This document shows, piece by piece, positions 46,490-56,900 of a stretch of 58,001 bases of DNA. The number at the start of each line of letters is the position of its first letter. The stretch's first letter is position 1. Where the stretch lies: positions 1 through 58,001 of IMG/VR virus record IMGVR_UViG_3300035698_014534. One strand, 5' to 3'. The notes beneath the pieces are model-generated. The model was given only the letters and a program-made list of their open reading frames with translations, made no database searches and was not told the origin of the DNA. The position numbers were made by a program, and so were the translations under genes. Origin of the DNA: a virus.

Positions 46490-47391
46490 TTAACGAAAAA
46501 CGAAAGAAATCACTAGAAGATCACTTCGGTTCCAAAGAAGAATTCGAAAAGCATGGTGCTGGCAATTCATTGCTAGTAGAGGCCGTTCCAACGTACAACT
46601 CTGCGCCAAATGAAAAGGTGATTCAAGGTAAGAATAACACCTTTATAGTTCTAGGCCGAGACAGGCCAGACGATAAAGACTCGGGATTTGGTGGTTTGGG
46701 ACGTGACAAATGCGGCTCTATAGATATCGTAGTCGGAAGAACTTCCTCTAATCCGATAGAAACGGGAGAGGATGGGGAACTTTTAGTAGTTAATAACTCC
46801 ATTCCTTATGATGCAGCTAGGATTACATTGTCTCAAAATACTAGCGGAGATAAGAATCACTATCTCGCCGATGGAAGGGTTGGGAAACGAACATCTTCCT
46901 TTGTGATTCTTAAAGCGGATAACGCTAGAATCGTGACTAGAGAAGGGATAAAGCTTATTACTGGAATCGATAATCACAGATCCGATGGTAAAACAAAAGT
47001 GGAGAAGTTGGGGATTGATTTGATTGCCAACAATGACGACGGCGACTTGCAGCCATTGGTTAAGGGAGATAACACAGAAGAATTACTTACAAAAATGTTG
47101 GACAAGATTGGGAGGAACAACTCTGAAATAGTTTGGCTGCAAACTGTTCTGCTGCGGCTTGAGACACAGTTAGCTGCACATGTACATGTGCCCGCATTAG
47201 CAGCGGGACCATTTGGTCCTACTGGCCCCGCCCCTACCCTGATTGCTCAAGCAGGCATCGATGCCGTTGAGATAACCTCTCATATAATAGACGCACAAGC
47301 GGAACAAGTCAATATCGCAGGTCTGAATATAACGTATTTAAAGCCTTATGGAGAAAAGTCCATCAAGAGCGAATGGAATAATGTGAACTAA
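46486..47391 (+). CDS. Virion structural protein (baseplate/spike-associated)
   Basis: A 301-aa protein with PNEKVIQGKNNTFIVLGRDR then GGLGRDKCGSIDIVVGRTSS, a segment typical of T4-like phage structural proteins, and a beta-rich middle. It has a histidine run (AAHVHVPALAAGPFGPTGPA) near the C terminus, as in gp5-like tips. ATGA overlap with the amidase. It is probably part of the central spike or hub. Confidence 0.6.
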   Translation: MINEKRKKSLEDHFGSKEEFEKHGAGNSLLVEAVPTYNSAPNEKVIQGKNNTFIVLGRDRPDDKDSGFGGLGRDKCGSIDIVVGRTSSNPIETGEDGELLVVNNSIPYDAARITLSQNTSGDKNHYLADGRVGKRTSSFVILKADNARIVTREGIKLITGIDNHRSDGKTKVEKLGIDLIANNDDGDLQPLVKGDNTEELLTKMLDKIGRNNSEIVWLQTVLLRLETQLAAHVHVPALAAGPFGPTGPAPTLIAQAGIDAVEITSHIIDAQAEQVNIAGLNITYLKPYGEKSIKSEWNNVN

Positions 47392-49346
47392 TGGCTTGTG
47401 ATAAATTTAAAGACCCATATGAATCAGCCAAAGATGCGGCGATATACGAATTAGAACTCAACAAGGCAAAGCTCTCCAAGAAGAGTGATGGTTCTGAGTC
47501 TGTTGATTACGAGGCTAAACTATCGGGAGGGGTCGATGATCTCTACAAAGATGTACTAAATTCTCTTGATATGGATAGGTTGGGTCAGTTTTTGCTGTCG
47601 TCAATACAAGATATAATCGAACAAGTAGGAGAGGACGTTTACGATTGTCTCGTTCCGATAGTAACCGAGGCGATAGAGTCTAACGACGTGCTTGCGGTCG
47701 CTGCTGGCGCTGTCGTGGTAGGCGCTGCTCTCGCATCGGACCCTGGTGCTGCTGACGAGCTTATCGATGACGCCACGGGTGCTGTAGATGGGGTCATTGA
47801 CGAGCTTGAAGGCATCAAATCATCGATTTCAGGGTTCATAGATTGCTATAGCCCATCGTTGAACAGGTCTCCAAAAATCTCTTTGCCAGATATAGGAGCC
47901 TTTTTTGATTATTTCAAATTCATAAGAGATTTGGTTCTTAATGCTGCTGGGGCGCTTATAAATGCACTGATAAGGAGCCTTATCGGATCTGTCTTGCCGA
48001 TGTTAGATGGCAATTTTATTAACAAATACCTGTTTCCACCAAACCAAAGTGCTTCTGAAATAAGAAGGCTAGAGGCTACTTCCTACGGAACGGACGAAAT
48101 CTTCAAAAGAGATCTACAGCTTTGTATTGACGATGCGATTGAAGAATATGATTTACCACTCACTCGCGACAAATATTTCGATATCATTTCAAAAGTAACT
48201 AATAATTTCAACGCTTTAGAACTACACTCTATTTTTAATGGAGTCTTCAATGGAAAGCTTTTAGGTACTTTGAAGACTATCATTGATGGAACGGTGGGAA
48301 CGGAAGTTATCCAGACAGATTCGGAATACAAGCTTATAATCACTGCTCTGAATGAGTGCGTTGATCAGGAGATCTTTTCATCCACAGACCAAGATCTTTC
48401 TCGTTGCGGCAATCCCATTGGAGATGAAGATGGGCCAACTCCAGAACAAATAGACGAAGCCAAAAAGAAGCTTGCTTCAATATGCGATGTGTTCAAAGAG
48501 CCCCTTATCGCTTTCGACCTTGAAAGGTTCGGTATCACGGAAAACGCTGACGCTGTTAATATCCTAGCGGGAGAAGCCATAAACAGGGCTTTCGACACAT
48601 TTGATATTCATCTGCTTGCGTATCTCAAGTCTACGTTATCAACTCTGCTGGTTAACTCAATGGGGGATCTATGTATCGCGGCATATTATCTATATGATGA
48701 AGATGATATAAACTCTGATCTGGATTCTGGACTACTTGAATATCTTCAAATACAACTAGGAGAATTTATCCCTGGATCCCTTTTTGGTGCATTTGGTGCA
48801 TTTTTTAATTCACCAACATTTGACGACAGGTTTAACAAGAATGTTTCCTCTGGCGATCCACAATATGACCCAATTTATCTTAATGGAAACCTAGCGTTTG
48901 TGAGAGGCGGCGATAGTGTAGCTTTTGACAGAAAAAACGTCAAAGTGACCGTTGATGGAGAGCAAATTGAAATCGTTCAAGAATTCGATGCTGCTAATTC
49001 GCTATGGATCGAGACCAACCCGATCCAAGAAGGTTCATTCAAGAAGGCACTCCTGTCTGTAATTGCAAACGAGATAGGGTACGAAGTATCATTTCAGGGA
49101 ACCGAGACAGCCCCCGGAGACAACACTGATATAGAACTGTTCCAAAACATCCTAAACTCAGACTTGAGAGAACTGGATCTTGTGAACGTTTTGTTGGACG
49201 CGAACAGAAATGCTTTTGGGAAAGATCTCTTAAAAGACTTCTACTTCCAATCCGATCAATCAAACAAGAAGAGGTTCACAGAAATCGATTTCTTCGATGC
49301 AGATGCAGCAAGAGATACCGTTAAAGGGGAACTCAATATAAAATGA
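47391..49346 (+). CDS. Large virion structural protein (baseplate region)
   Basis: A 651-aa protein. An Ala/Val-rich hydrophobic segment LAVAAGAVVVGAALASDPGA (about 100-120) and others (LVLNAAGALINALIRSLIGS) suggest membrane-active or packed helices. The N and C termini are charged. No enzyme motif is visible. TAATG overlap with the previous gene and position between spike and wedge proteins suggest a hub or tail-tube-end role; this is inference from context. Confidence 0.55.
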   Translation: MACDKFKDPYESAKDAAIYELELNKAKLSKKSDGSESVDYEAKLSGGVDDLYKDVLNSLDMDRLGQFLLSSIQDIIEQVGEDVYDCLVPIVTEAIESNDVLAVAAGAVVVGAALASDPGAADELIDDATGAVDGVIDELEGIKSSISGFIDCYSPSLNRSPKISLPDIGAFFDYFKFIRDLVLNAAGALINALIRSLIGSVLPMLDGNFINKYLFPPNQSASEIRRLEATSYGTDEIFKRDLQLCIDDAIEEYDLPLTRDKYFDIISKVTNNFNALELHSIFNGVFNGKLLGTLKTIIDGTVGTEVIQTDSEYKLIITALNECVDQEIFSSTDQDLSRCGNPIGDEDGPTPEQIDEAKKKLASICDVFKEPLIAFDLERFGITENADAVNILAGEAINRAFDTFDIHLLAYLKSTLSTLLVNSMGDLCIAAYYLYDEDDINSDLDSGLLEYLQIQLGEFIPGSLFGAFGAFFNSPTFDDRFNKNVSSGDPQYDPIYLNGNLAFVRGGDSVAFDRKNVKVTVDGEQIEIVQEFDAANSLWIETNPIQEGSFKKALLSVIANEIGYEVSFQGTETAPGDNTDIELFQNILNSDLRELDLVNVLLDANRNAFGKDLLKDFYFQSDQSNKKRFTEIDFFDADAARDTVKGELNIK

Positions 49347-50395
49347 TAGCAACAGTCGACAAATACTCAGTAATCATGTCGCAGGAAATGGCGAAAATGC
49401 TTATCAAACTAGAGTTCTTAGAGAACTTCTACTACATATTTCCTGCCGTATCGAACCTGATATTGGATGATGGGTTTGGAGATGTCATACTCTCCAGTAA
49501 ATTGCTTAATATTATCAAGTCTCAAGAATACTATTCCACCCTCAATCAAATTTTTACAGAGTCTGAAATTTTGGGGCTGATTAAGGATGCCCTCGGATCA
49601 ATATTTATCAAGCTTAATGATTATGCAATTGAGAAACATTCGTTTTATGACAACATGCCATCGCTGATTCAAAGAATCGAGATCCCGCCACAGTTATTTC
49701 CCAATACTGTATATACAGACAACAACCTGAAAGATACTTTCTTTTCTGAAACGTATATTCGCTTCGTTTTCAATAAATCAATCCAGTGGCTTGGACTCCT
49801 AGAGCCAGGCACCGAGATATATTTCAGCCCACATGCAGAGGTTAAAGGAATTCCGAATGTGGGAACCTTTTTTAACATAATCGGAATTGAGGATGAACAT
49901 ATCGAAGAAGCAAACTGGGGTATGAGGCTTATCTATTCACCCAGTAGCGTTATAGACTTCGATGAGGAACATATGCCCGCATCGAAGAAAAGCAAGCTTC
50001 TTCGACAAAGAGCCTTCGTTCGCAAAGAAACAAGGGGAACTGGGAACGAAGAGGAAGTTTTCATCTATAACCCAATACCAATAGTAAAAAGCGAACGAGG
50101 TGCGGGTGGGATATTTGAAATAGAGGCAATTTTAAACCTGCCAACTGCCGAATCTCTCAATAACATTTTCGATAGTCTTGGGGAAGAGATGACAAAACAG
50201 TCAAGATATGAAAGGTTTTTTAAGTATATTCTTCCAACAAAATCTTTTAATACGATATCTATTCTAGAGCATCTTAAGAGAGATTTGTTAATTAAAAACG
50301 TTATTGACGAAAGTAAACTTTTCTCAGATATCAGAGATGCTACCGTAACATCGTTGATTAAGCTAAGCCACTTAAACGACCCGGAGTATTACTAA
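49343..50395 (+). CDS. Virion structural protein
   Basis: A 350-aa protein beginning MIATVDKYSVIMSQEMAKML. It contains PNTVYTDNNLKDTFFSETYI, SIQWLGLLEPGTEIYFSPHA and a helical C-terminal end. ATGA overlap with the 651-aa gene and two bases to the gp25-like gene place it in the baseplate operon. No recognised family. Confidence 0.55.
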   Translation: MIATVDKYSVIMSQEMAKMLIKLEFLENFYYIFPAVSNLILDDGFGDVILSSKLLNIIKSQEYYSTLNQIFTESEILGLIKDALGSIFIKLNDYAIEKHSFYDNMPSLIQRIEIPPQLFPNTVYTDNNLKDTFFSETYIRFVFNKSIQWLGLLEPGTEIYFSPHAEVKGIPNVGTFFNIIGIEDEHIEEANWGMRLIYSPSSVIDFDEEHMPASKKSKLLRQRAFVRKETRGTGNEEEVFIYNPIPIVKSERGAGGIFEIEAILNLPTAESLNNIFDSLGEEMTKQSRYERFFKYILPTKSFNTISILEHLKRDLLIKNVIDESKLFSDIRDATVTSLIKLSHLNDPEYY

Positions 50396-50397
50396 AC

Positions 50398-50766
50398 ATG
50401 CAGAAAGGGATAGGAATACAGATACCTTTAAAATACGACAAAGTTGATGGTCCTTGGAAGGCGACTAAAACTTATCTTGATGCCATTAAGCAAAACTTTA
50501 AATACCTCTTGCTAACGGCCCCAACGGAAAGGGTTATGGATCCCAACTTTGGAGTTGGGATAAAGGATTTCCTGTTTGAAAACCTCGATGACAATATCTT
50601 GTCCAAGCTGAGTGGAAGGATATATTCGCAGGTAAATTCATATATGCCCTTTTTAACCATCATAGATGCCGACGCAGTTATGAGAGAAAACACTCTGTAT
50701 GTGAAAATAAATTATTTTGTGGATAAGCTACAAATCACAGATCAAATCTATTTAGAGGTAGCATAA
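50398..50766 (+). CDS. 25: Baseplate wedge protein, gp25-like (GPW_gp25)
   Basis: A 122-aa protein. TYLDAIKQNFKYLLLTAPTE followed by RVMDPNFGVGIKDFLFEN is the GPW/gp25 signature ('qn...lL.T..gER.m.p.fG.gl..flFe'). The length matches T4 gp25 (about 130). gp25 joins gp6 and gp53 in the baseplate wedge. TAATG overlap leads straight into gp6. Confidence 0.9.
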   Translation: MQKGIGIQIPLKYDKVDGPWKATKTYLDAIKQNFKYLLLTAPTERVMDPNFGVGIKDFLFENLDDNILSKLSGRIYSQVNSYMPFLTIIDADAVMRENTLYVKINYFVDKLQITDQIYLEVA

Positions 50767-52538
50767 TGACTCATAATATAAAACCGGTTATAAAATACAC
50801 CAACAGGGACTATTCTCGTATAAGAGAAGATCTCATTCGACATGCCAAAACTCAGTATCCAGACACATACCGAGATTTCAATAAGGCATCTTTTGGTGCT
50901 CTTTTATTCGATCTGGTCTCCATCATTGGAGATCAACTATCATTTTACATTGATTACAATACCAACGAGGTATTGCTTGATTCAGCAATTGAATACAAAA
51001 ATGTCGAAAGACTTGTCAGGAATCTTGGGTATAAGAAGCTAGGTGCGCCCGCTTCTCAAGGGGAAGCGGTTTTCTATATCAGAGTACCAGCATCTGCCGG
51101 TGTTCCAGACTTAGATTACGTCCCGGTCTTGGAGAGAGGCTCATCGTTCAGATCGACCACCGGGGCCAACTTTACACTCACGGACGACATCTATTTTTCA
51201 GATAATTTGACAGAAATTGAAGTATCGCAAGTCGATAGTTCAACGGGTGACCCTACATTTTTTGCCATGAAAAGTAGAGGAACTGTCATTTCTGGACAGG
51301 AATATATCCAACAAACGCCAGTTACGTCCACGGAAAGCTTTTTAAAGATAAGAATTAGAAACCAAAATGTATCAGAAATCATCTCTGTTGTGGACTCTCT
51401 TGGTAATGAATATTACCACGTTGACTTCTTAAGTCAAAATATTGTATTTGATGCGATTCGGAACACTCAAGTAAATGCGTCTACAGTTCCGTATAAACTT
51501 ATACCTAAACATGTGCCAAGAAGATTTGCGATAGAAAAGGACGACAGCGGATTGTTCCTTGTGTTTGGAAACGGGTCTGTGGACAAACTGGTCGATCCTT
51601 ATAAGGTACTTCTTGATTTTAAAAGCAGAAACTATGTTTCGGATAAGTCCTTCGATCCGTCTAATATCATGGAATCCGATAAACTTGGGATCAAGCCCGT
51701 CAATACGACCCTGACCATCAAGTATCGGGCGAATGACAATGCGAACGTCAACGTGCCCATAGAGGGGCTAAACAAGGTCCTCCTTGGCAAGTTTAGGTTC
51801 CCAACGAACGGGCTGCTGGCTGCCACCGAAACGGCCGTCAGAACGTCACTGCTGGTCGACAATGAGCATCAGATTCTCGGCAGCATATCCGATGTTTCTG
51901 TAGATGAATTGAAAACTCGCGGGCGCGATAACTTTGCAACTCAAAACAGAGCAGTTACTAAGGAAGACTATATTGCACTTTGCTACAGAATGGATTCAAA
52001 ATTCGGTTCTATTAAGCGCGCAAATCTAGTTCAAGATAGGAAATCGTTTAAAAGAAACTTGAACATGTATGTTATGTCAGAAGACGCCCTCGGAAATTTA
52101 ACCCAAGCCAACTCAGAATTGAAGAATAACTTGAAGATGTGGATTTCCCATTATAAAATGATTAACGATAGTGTTGATATATTAGATGCCAACATTGTTA
52201 ATTTCGGGATTGATTTCGAAGTGATAGGAATGCCAAATCACAAAAAGTACAAAATACTCTCTGATTGTATCGATGCTCTCAGGGATCTATTCAAGAGAAA
52301 ATTTGATATAGGAGAGCCAATCGTAATCTCCAGTATATACAAAAAACTCAACTTAGTCGAGTCTGTTTCGGACACGACCAAAGTTATTATAAGAATAAAG
52401 AACACTTCGGGATATAATTTCTCCGCATTTGACAGAGAGGAATATTTATCAGCAGATGGGCGAGTTCTAACCATTCCAGAAAATGCAATATTTGAGTTAT
52501 TGTATCCCAACAAAGATCTCAGAGGAACTATAACATAA
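50766..52538 (+). CDS. 6: Baseplate wedge protein, gp6/Baseplate_J-like
   Basis: A 590-aa protein. YTNRDYSRIREDLIRHAKTQ followed by YPDTYRDFNKASFGALLFDL and SIIGDQLSFYIDYNTNEVLL is the conserved N terminus of T4 gp6. A Baseplate_J-like core follows, with DELKTRGRDNFATQNRAVTK then EDYIALCYRM typical of the 'a....r..~R.vt..Dy..l' motif. gp6 forms the inner ring of the baseplate. T4 gp6 is about 660 aa. Confidence 0.9.
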   Translation: MTHNIKPVIKYTNRDYSRIREDLIRHAKTQYPDTYRDFNKASFGALLFDLVSIIGDQLSFYIDYNTNEVLLDSAIEYKNVERLVRNLGYKKLGAPASQGEAVFYIRVPASAGVPDLDYVPVLERGSSFRSTTGANFTLTDDIYFSDNLTEIEVSQVDSSTGDPTFFAMKSRGTVISGQEYIQQTPVTSTESFLKIRIRNQNVSEIISVVDSLGNEYYHVDFLSQNIVFDAIRNTQVNASTVPYKLIPKHVPRRFAIEKDDSGLFLVFGNGSVDKLVDPYKVLLDFKSRNYVSDKSFDPSNIMESDKLGIKPVNTTLTIKYRANDNANVNVPIEGLNKVLLGKFRFPTNGLLAATETAVRTSLLVDNEHQILGSISDVSVDELKTRGRDNFATQNRAVTKEDYIALCYRMDSKFGSIKRANLVQDRKSFKRNLNMYVMSEDALGNLTQANSELKNNLKMWISHYKMINDSVDILDANIVNFGIDFEVIGMPNHKKYKILSDCIDALRDLFKRKFDIGEPIVISSIYKKLNLVESVSDTTKVIIRIKNTSGYNFSAFDREEYLSADGRVLTIPENAIFELLYPNKDLRGTIT

Positions 52539-53977
52539 TGGCCATTAAGAGATTTTTAGCAGATAAAGATACCACGATTACAAACTCCTACAAGAGTTGG
52601 CTCACTGAAGGCGGGTCTTTGAGCAATATGGGACGTGCAGATAGTTTGCAAACGCATGTTATCTATGGACCTGGAAGTAACGAATTGGCGAGAATCTTGC
52701 TGAACTTTCCAATTTCGGAGATTTCATCTTCCATCGCAGATGGGGTGATTACCAGCGGCAGCGGAAATCAAGAATACTGGTTACGACTCTTTAATGTAGA
52801 GCACCCTGAAACACTTCCGAAGGACTACACGATGGTTGTCCATCCGATAACTCAATCGTGGACAGAAGGGGATGGACTAGACCTCGACAATTATAGCGAC
52901 ATAGGTGCCGCGAACTGGATGTCTTCATCCACAGGAATAGCGTGGGCCAGTGAAGGTGGCGCATTCGATAGCGAAACCGTATTCAGCCAGGACTTCTCAA
53001 GCGGACTTGAAAATCTAGAAGTCAACATATCAACTTTGGTTGATAGTTGGCTAGATGGATCTCTTACGAATAACGGACTTGTTGTAGCATTTAGCTCCAG
53101 CTTTGAAACCGGGTCCACCTCTTATTACAAAAAGATGTTCTCGGCTAGAGGCTCGGAATATTTCTTTAACAGGCCAGTAATTGAAGCAAGGTGGGGCGAC
53201 TCGATACAAGACGATAGGTCTAACTCGTATGTCAGTTCTTCTCTGGCTTCTTCCACAGACAACACAAATACTCTATATCTTTATAACCGAATTCGCGGAA
53301 CTTATAAAGATATACCGTCAATCGGATATGGAGATAGTATATATGTAAGTTTGTACAGTAGTTCTATAGGAGATGCCGCAGGAGGTGCCCCACTAGCTTA
53401 CGCCACTGGCGGCCTATCGTCCGATAGTGGGATATACACAGCCTCCATGGTTGTCTATGGGACTGGTACGGTAAACGGGGCGGCCACAACAAGAGGAACT
53501 GGCACTATTTACGATGTTTGGCACAATAATGCTGGAGTTGCGTTTTATACCGGAACAATAGAAATGAAACGGTTTGAGTCGGACTATTACTCCCACAACA
53601 GTCGTCTAGTTACAAGCTGTACAAACCTACAACCAATTTTCTATCCAAATGATAATATCAGATTAAGATTTTTTATTCGCGAAAAGAATTGGAACCCGAA
53701 TAATTATACCATAGTAAGATCCACACCTCCGGTTCAAGTTGTAGAAAACGGATTCTACAGAGTGACAAGGGTTATTGATAACACAGAAGTCATCAGATAT
53801 GGAACCGGAAGTTTAGAATATACTAAATTATCATATGATGCAGAAGGGAACTTTTTTGACTTAGAAGGCAACTTGTTTGAACCTGGGTATCTTTACAAAA
53901 TCAACCTTATGTATAAGATTGACGAAAAATACCTTGAGCAGCCTGAAGAGTTTATGTTTAGGGTAGAAGCAGAATGA
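52538..53977 (+). CDS. Virion structural/fibre protein, DNRLRE-like N terminus
   Basis: A 479-aa protein. Residues 1-200 have KDTTITNSYKSWLTEGGSLS, NMGRADSLQTHV, ELARILLNFPISE and TQSWTEGDGLDLDNYSDIGA, like DNRLRE/carbohydrate-binding sandwich domains. The rest is Ser/Gly/Thr/Tyr-rich beta structure. TAATG overlap with gp6. It probably replaces T4 gp7/gp8-like or short fibre components. Confidence 0.65.
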   Translation: MAIKRFLADKDTTITNSYKSWLTEGGSLSNMGRADSLQTHVIYGPGSNELARILLNFPISEISSSIADGVITSGSGNQEYWLRLFNVEHPETLPKDYTMVVHPITQSWTEGDGLDLDNYSDIGAANWMSSSTGIAWASEGGAFDSETVFSQDFSSGLENLEVNISTLVDSWLDGSLTNNGLVVAFSSSFETGSTSYYKKMFSARGSEYFFNRPVIEARWGDSIQDDRSNSYVSSSLASSTDNTNTLYLYNRIRGTYKDIPSIGYGDSIYVSLYSSSIGDAAGGAPLAYATGGLSSDSGIYTASMVVYGTGTVNGAATTRGTGTIYDVWHNNAGVAFYTGTIEMKRFESDYYSHNSRLVTSCTNLQPIFYPNDNIRLRFFIREKNWNPNNYTIVRSTPPVQVVENGFYRVTRVIDNTEVIRYGTGSLEYTKLSYDAEGNFFDLEGNLFEPGYLYKINLMYKIDEKYLEQPEEFMFRVEAE

Positions 53978-56900
53978 GCATAAAAGATTTATTTAGCAAT
54001 AAGTCTAATATCATTTCGAATAAAAGCCTGTCAGATTTTGAAGACGAAATCAAACAGGAGGATCTAGTTGCGCTCGGAGTCAAACTAGAGAACAAGATTG
54101 TTCCAGAGGTCGACTACTACAACCCGGAAAACTTTGCAAAGTATGGATGTGCGGAAGATTACTACTCAAATTCTATTAAGGATGTTTATTTAAACTACCC
54201 CTACGATGGATCAAAAAGGGATAAGTTGGAATGGAGATTCTCAGCATCATACCTAGATGAGTGGGTATTCGATACGATCTACCCAAAAGAAAGAGGATAT
54301 GTATATTTTTCCGTTAACGAAGATAGCAGCGTCGAAACCTCTGGCCCATATAAGAGATATGCCAATTCCACATATATCACAGTAAGCGGAGGGGCAAACA
54401 TAGGAAATGTTTTCAATTCATCGTCCTTTCAAGAGGATAATCTTCACATAGATTTCACCAGAGGGGCAACCGTCGAATTTTGGATGAACAGGGATCAGTG
54501 GGGAGAAGGCGGTGGAGTCAAAGAAGTCATCTGCTCGTTCATTGGAGACGAAGCCGTTTCCGACAGCAACGCATTCAGGATGGAATGCTATCAAGATTCT
54601 GCCGACGGGAACATAATTTATTTTGATCATCAAGTTACCGGAACATATGCGGTACTATCTGCCACGCTTCCACAAGACTTTAATGCATCCGGGTGGAACC
54701 ACTTCGCTTGGAGTTGGGGATATAACCACACAGATGAGTTGTTTGAGTATGATCTATATCACAACGGATCAAAAATAGACACTTGGAGAGATTATGGAGC
54801 GTCTGGCACATTTGCGATTTCGTCTACGGATATAACTGGCACAATAGGATGTACCACATATAATACTGGCACACTTTGGTCCAACCTTGGCTTCGGACAC
54901 CTTCATGCTACAAAAGTAGACGAGTTCAGAGTGTGGAAGAAAAAGAGAACTTCAAAGGAAATATCAGAAAACTGGTTCTCACACGTCAATGGCGGAACAA
55001 ACACAGAAACTACAAACGTAGATCTTGGAGTTTATTACAAATTCAACGAAGGCATAACCGGAACAAGTTCCGTGGATCAAACCGTCCTAGATTACTCCGG
55101 TAGAGGCACCAATGGTAACTTCGTTGGGTATGCATCTGGCGGCCGGAACACTGGCTCGGCATTCATAGACTTTGGGCTTCTAGAGACTGCCGATCCTATT
55201 ATGTATCCCGCACATGCCAGAGTAAGTGCTGTTCTCTCTGAATATTCCGATAAGGGTAGAGAGTGGGACTATGAGAACGGGAATGCAATAATAGACATGA
55301 TTCCCGCTGCCATAGTAGAAGACGACGAAGCCGATGATGGTCATCTAAAAAGATTGACACAAATTATAGCAAGTTACTTCGACACCGCCGCCACTCAAAT
55401 AGAGTACCTTCCCAAGCTTTTCAGCGCCGATTACCTTGTATCTGGCAGTGTTAACCCAAATCTCTTGCTATCTATGTTGAATTCACGCGGACTTCCAATG
55501 CATGAGATTTTTGGAAGCTCGGGCATGAGAGAAGAAATTCTCGATAAAAACTTCGAAAGATCCTTTGAGAAGCCAATTTCGGAAGTAAAAAATCACATTT
55601 ATCGAAGTATTTATAACAACTTAAGTTACTTGTATAAGTCTAAAGGTACTCAAAATTCATTTAGAAATCTGTTCCGCTGCTTTGGAATAGACGATGAACA
55701 TTTGAAATTGAACATTTATGCCGATGGAGAGGAATATGATCTGTCACCAGACAAGAGATATTCCACTTCAAAAAGAAAGAATTACCTTGATTTGGCGGGT
55801 CGCAGCGATCCTCAGAACATGAACTCGGTAGTTTATCAAAACTGGGATGGGGTCAATAGCGCTTCTTACGGATACATATTGGACACCGAGACGACCGAGT
55901 TTGGATCCGGCTCTGCCATACTTGCTGAAACCACCGTAGTTTTTCCAAAGCAATTCCCCGAATATGATTCACAGCACGTCTGGTATCCAGAGCCGACCCT
56001 GACTGGTTCCGTTTTTGGGTTCTATACTCCTGTCGACTCCGTACACACTGTTGATACAAGCCTGGAAGGCAACGGCTATCTTAACGCACAACTTTTCTTT
56101 GTGAGAAAAACTCGCCACTCTACCGATACGAAATTCTCCCTGAGAGTGACGGGCACTATAATCGCAGAGTCAATATATTATCCGGTATTTGAAAATACAA
56201 AGTGGACATTCGGATTGAAGGTTGGTGTGAGTGGATCTATATCAGGGGATGAACTTGCCGATACCCCAACCAATACCATTATATCACTGTATGGAGTTCA
56301 AGAAGAATCGAATGTAATAGTGAACGAATTCGAATTGTCGACCCATGCACTTGAGACTTCTACTCCAATGAGTCTTTATTTAGCCAAAAAGTTTTATCTT
56401 GGAGCATTGAGAGATAATTACACTGGATCCTTAGTCTATCCAACAGAATGCATGTACTCCTATTTCAGAGTATACGCACATTCTCTTGAATATGATACGA
56501 TTAAGGATCACGCAAGAGACCCTTTAAATTATGGTTCTGACTATTCATACAGAAACATCTATAACCTAAAATCAATGGGAAAACAAGAATGGAACTATTC
56601 TGTTAACTCATTGGCGTTGAATTGGGATTTCGAAAATACGCCAACGACAGCATCGAATTCAACATTTACGGTTAACGATTTTACTTCTGGAAGTGCAACT
56701 GGGACAATCCTTTCGGAATCATGGGTTACAGAGGCAACGACTAAAAACTATATTGGAACCGGATATGGTTTCAATACAAATGGACCAGTGATCGAGAAAG
56801 GATACGCATCCATTTCTCAAAATAGAATCCCTGAAAATATTAACGGAATTGATACCGTTAGCCTCGTAGATGATTACAACTTTGGAAGAAACCAAAGACC

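Noticed and set aside
47639-47839. Ser/Ala-rich minus-strand frame opposite the 651-aa structural gene
   Set aside because: Low-complexity mirror of an Ala/Val/Asp-rich coding stretch; no start signal.
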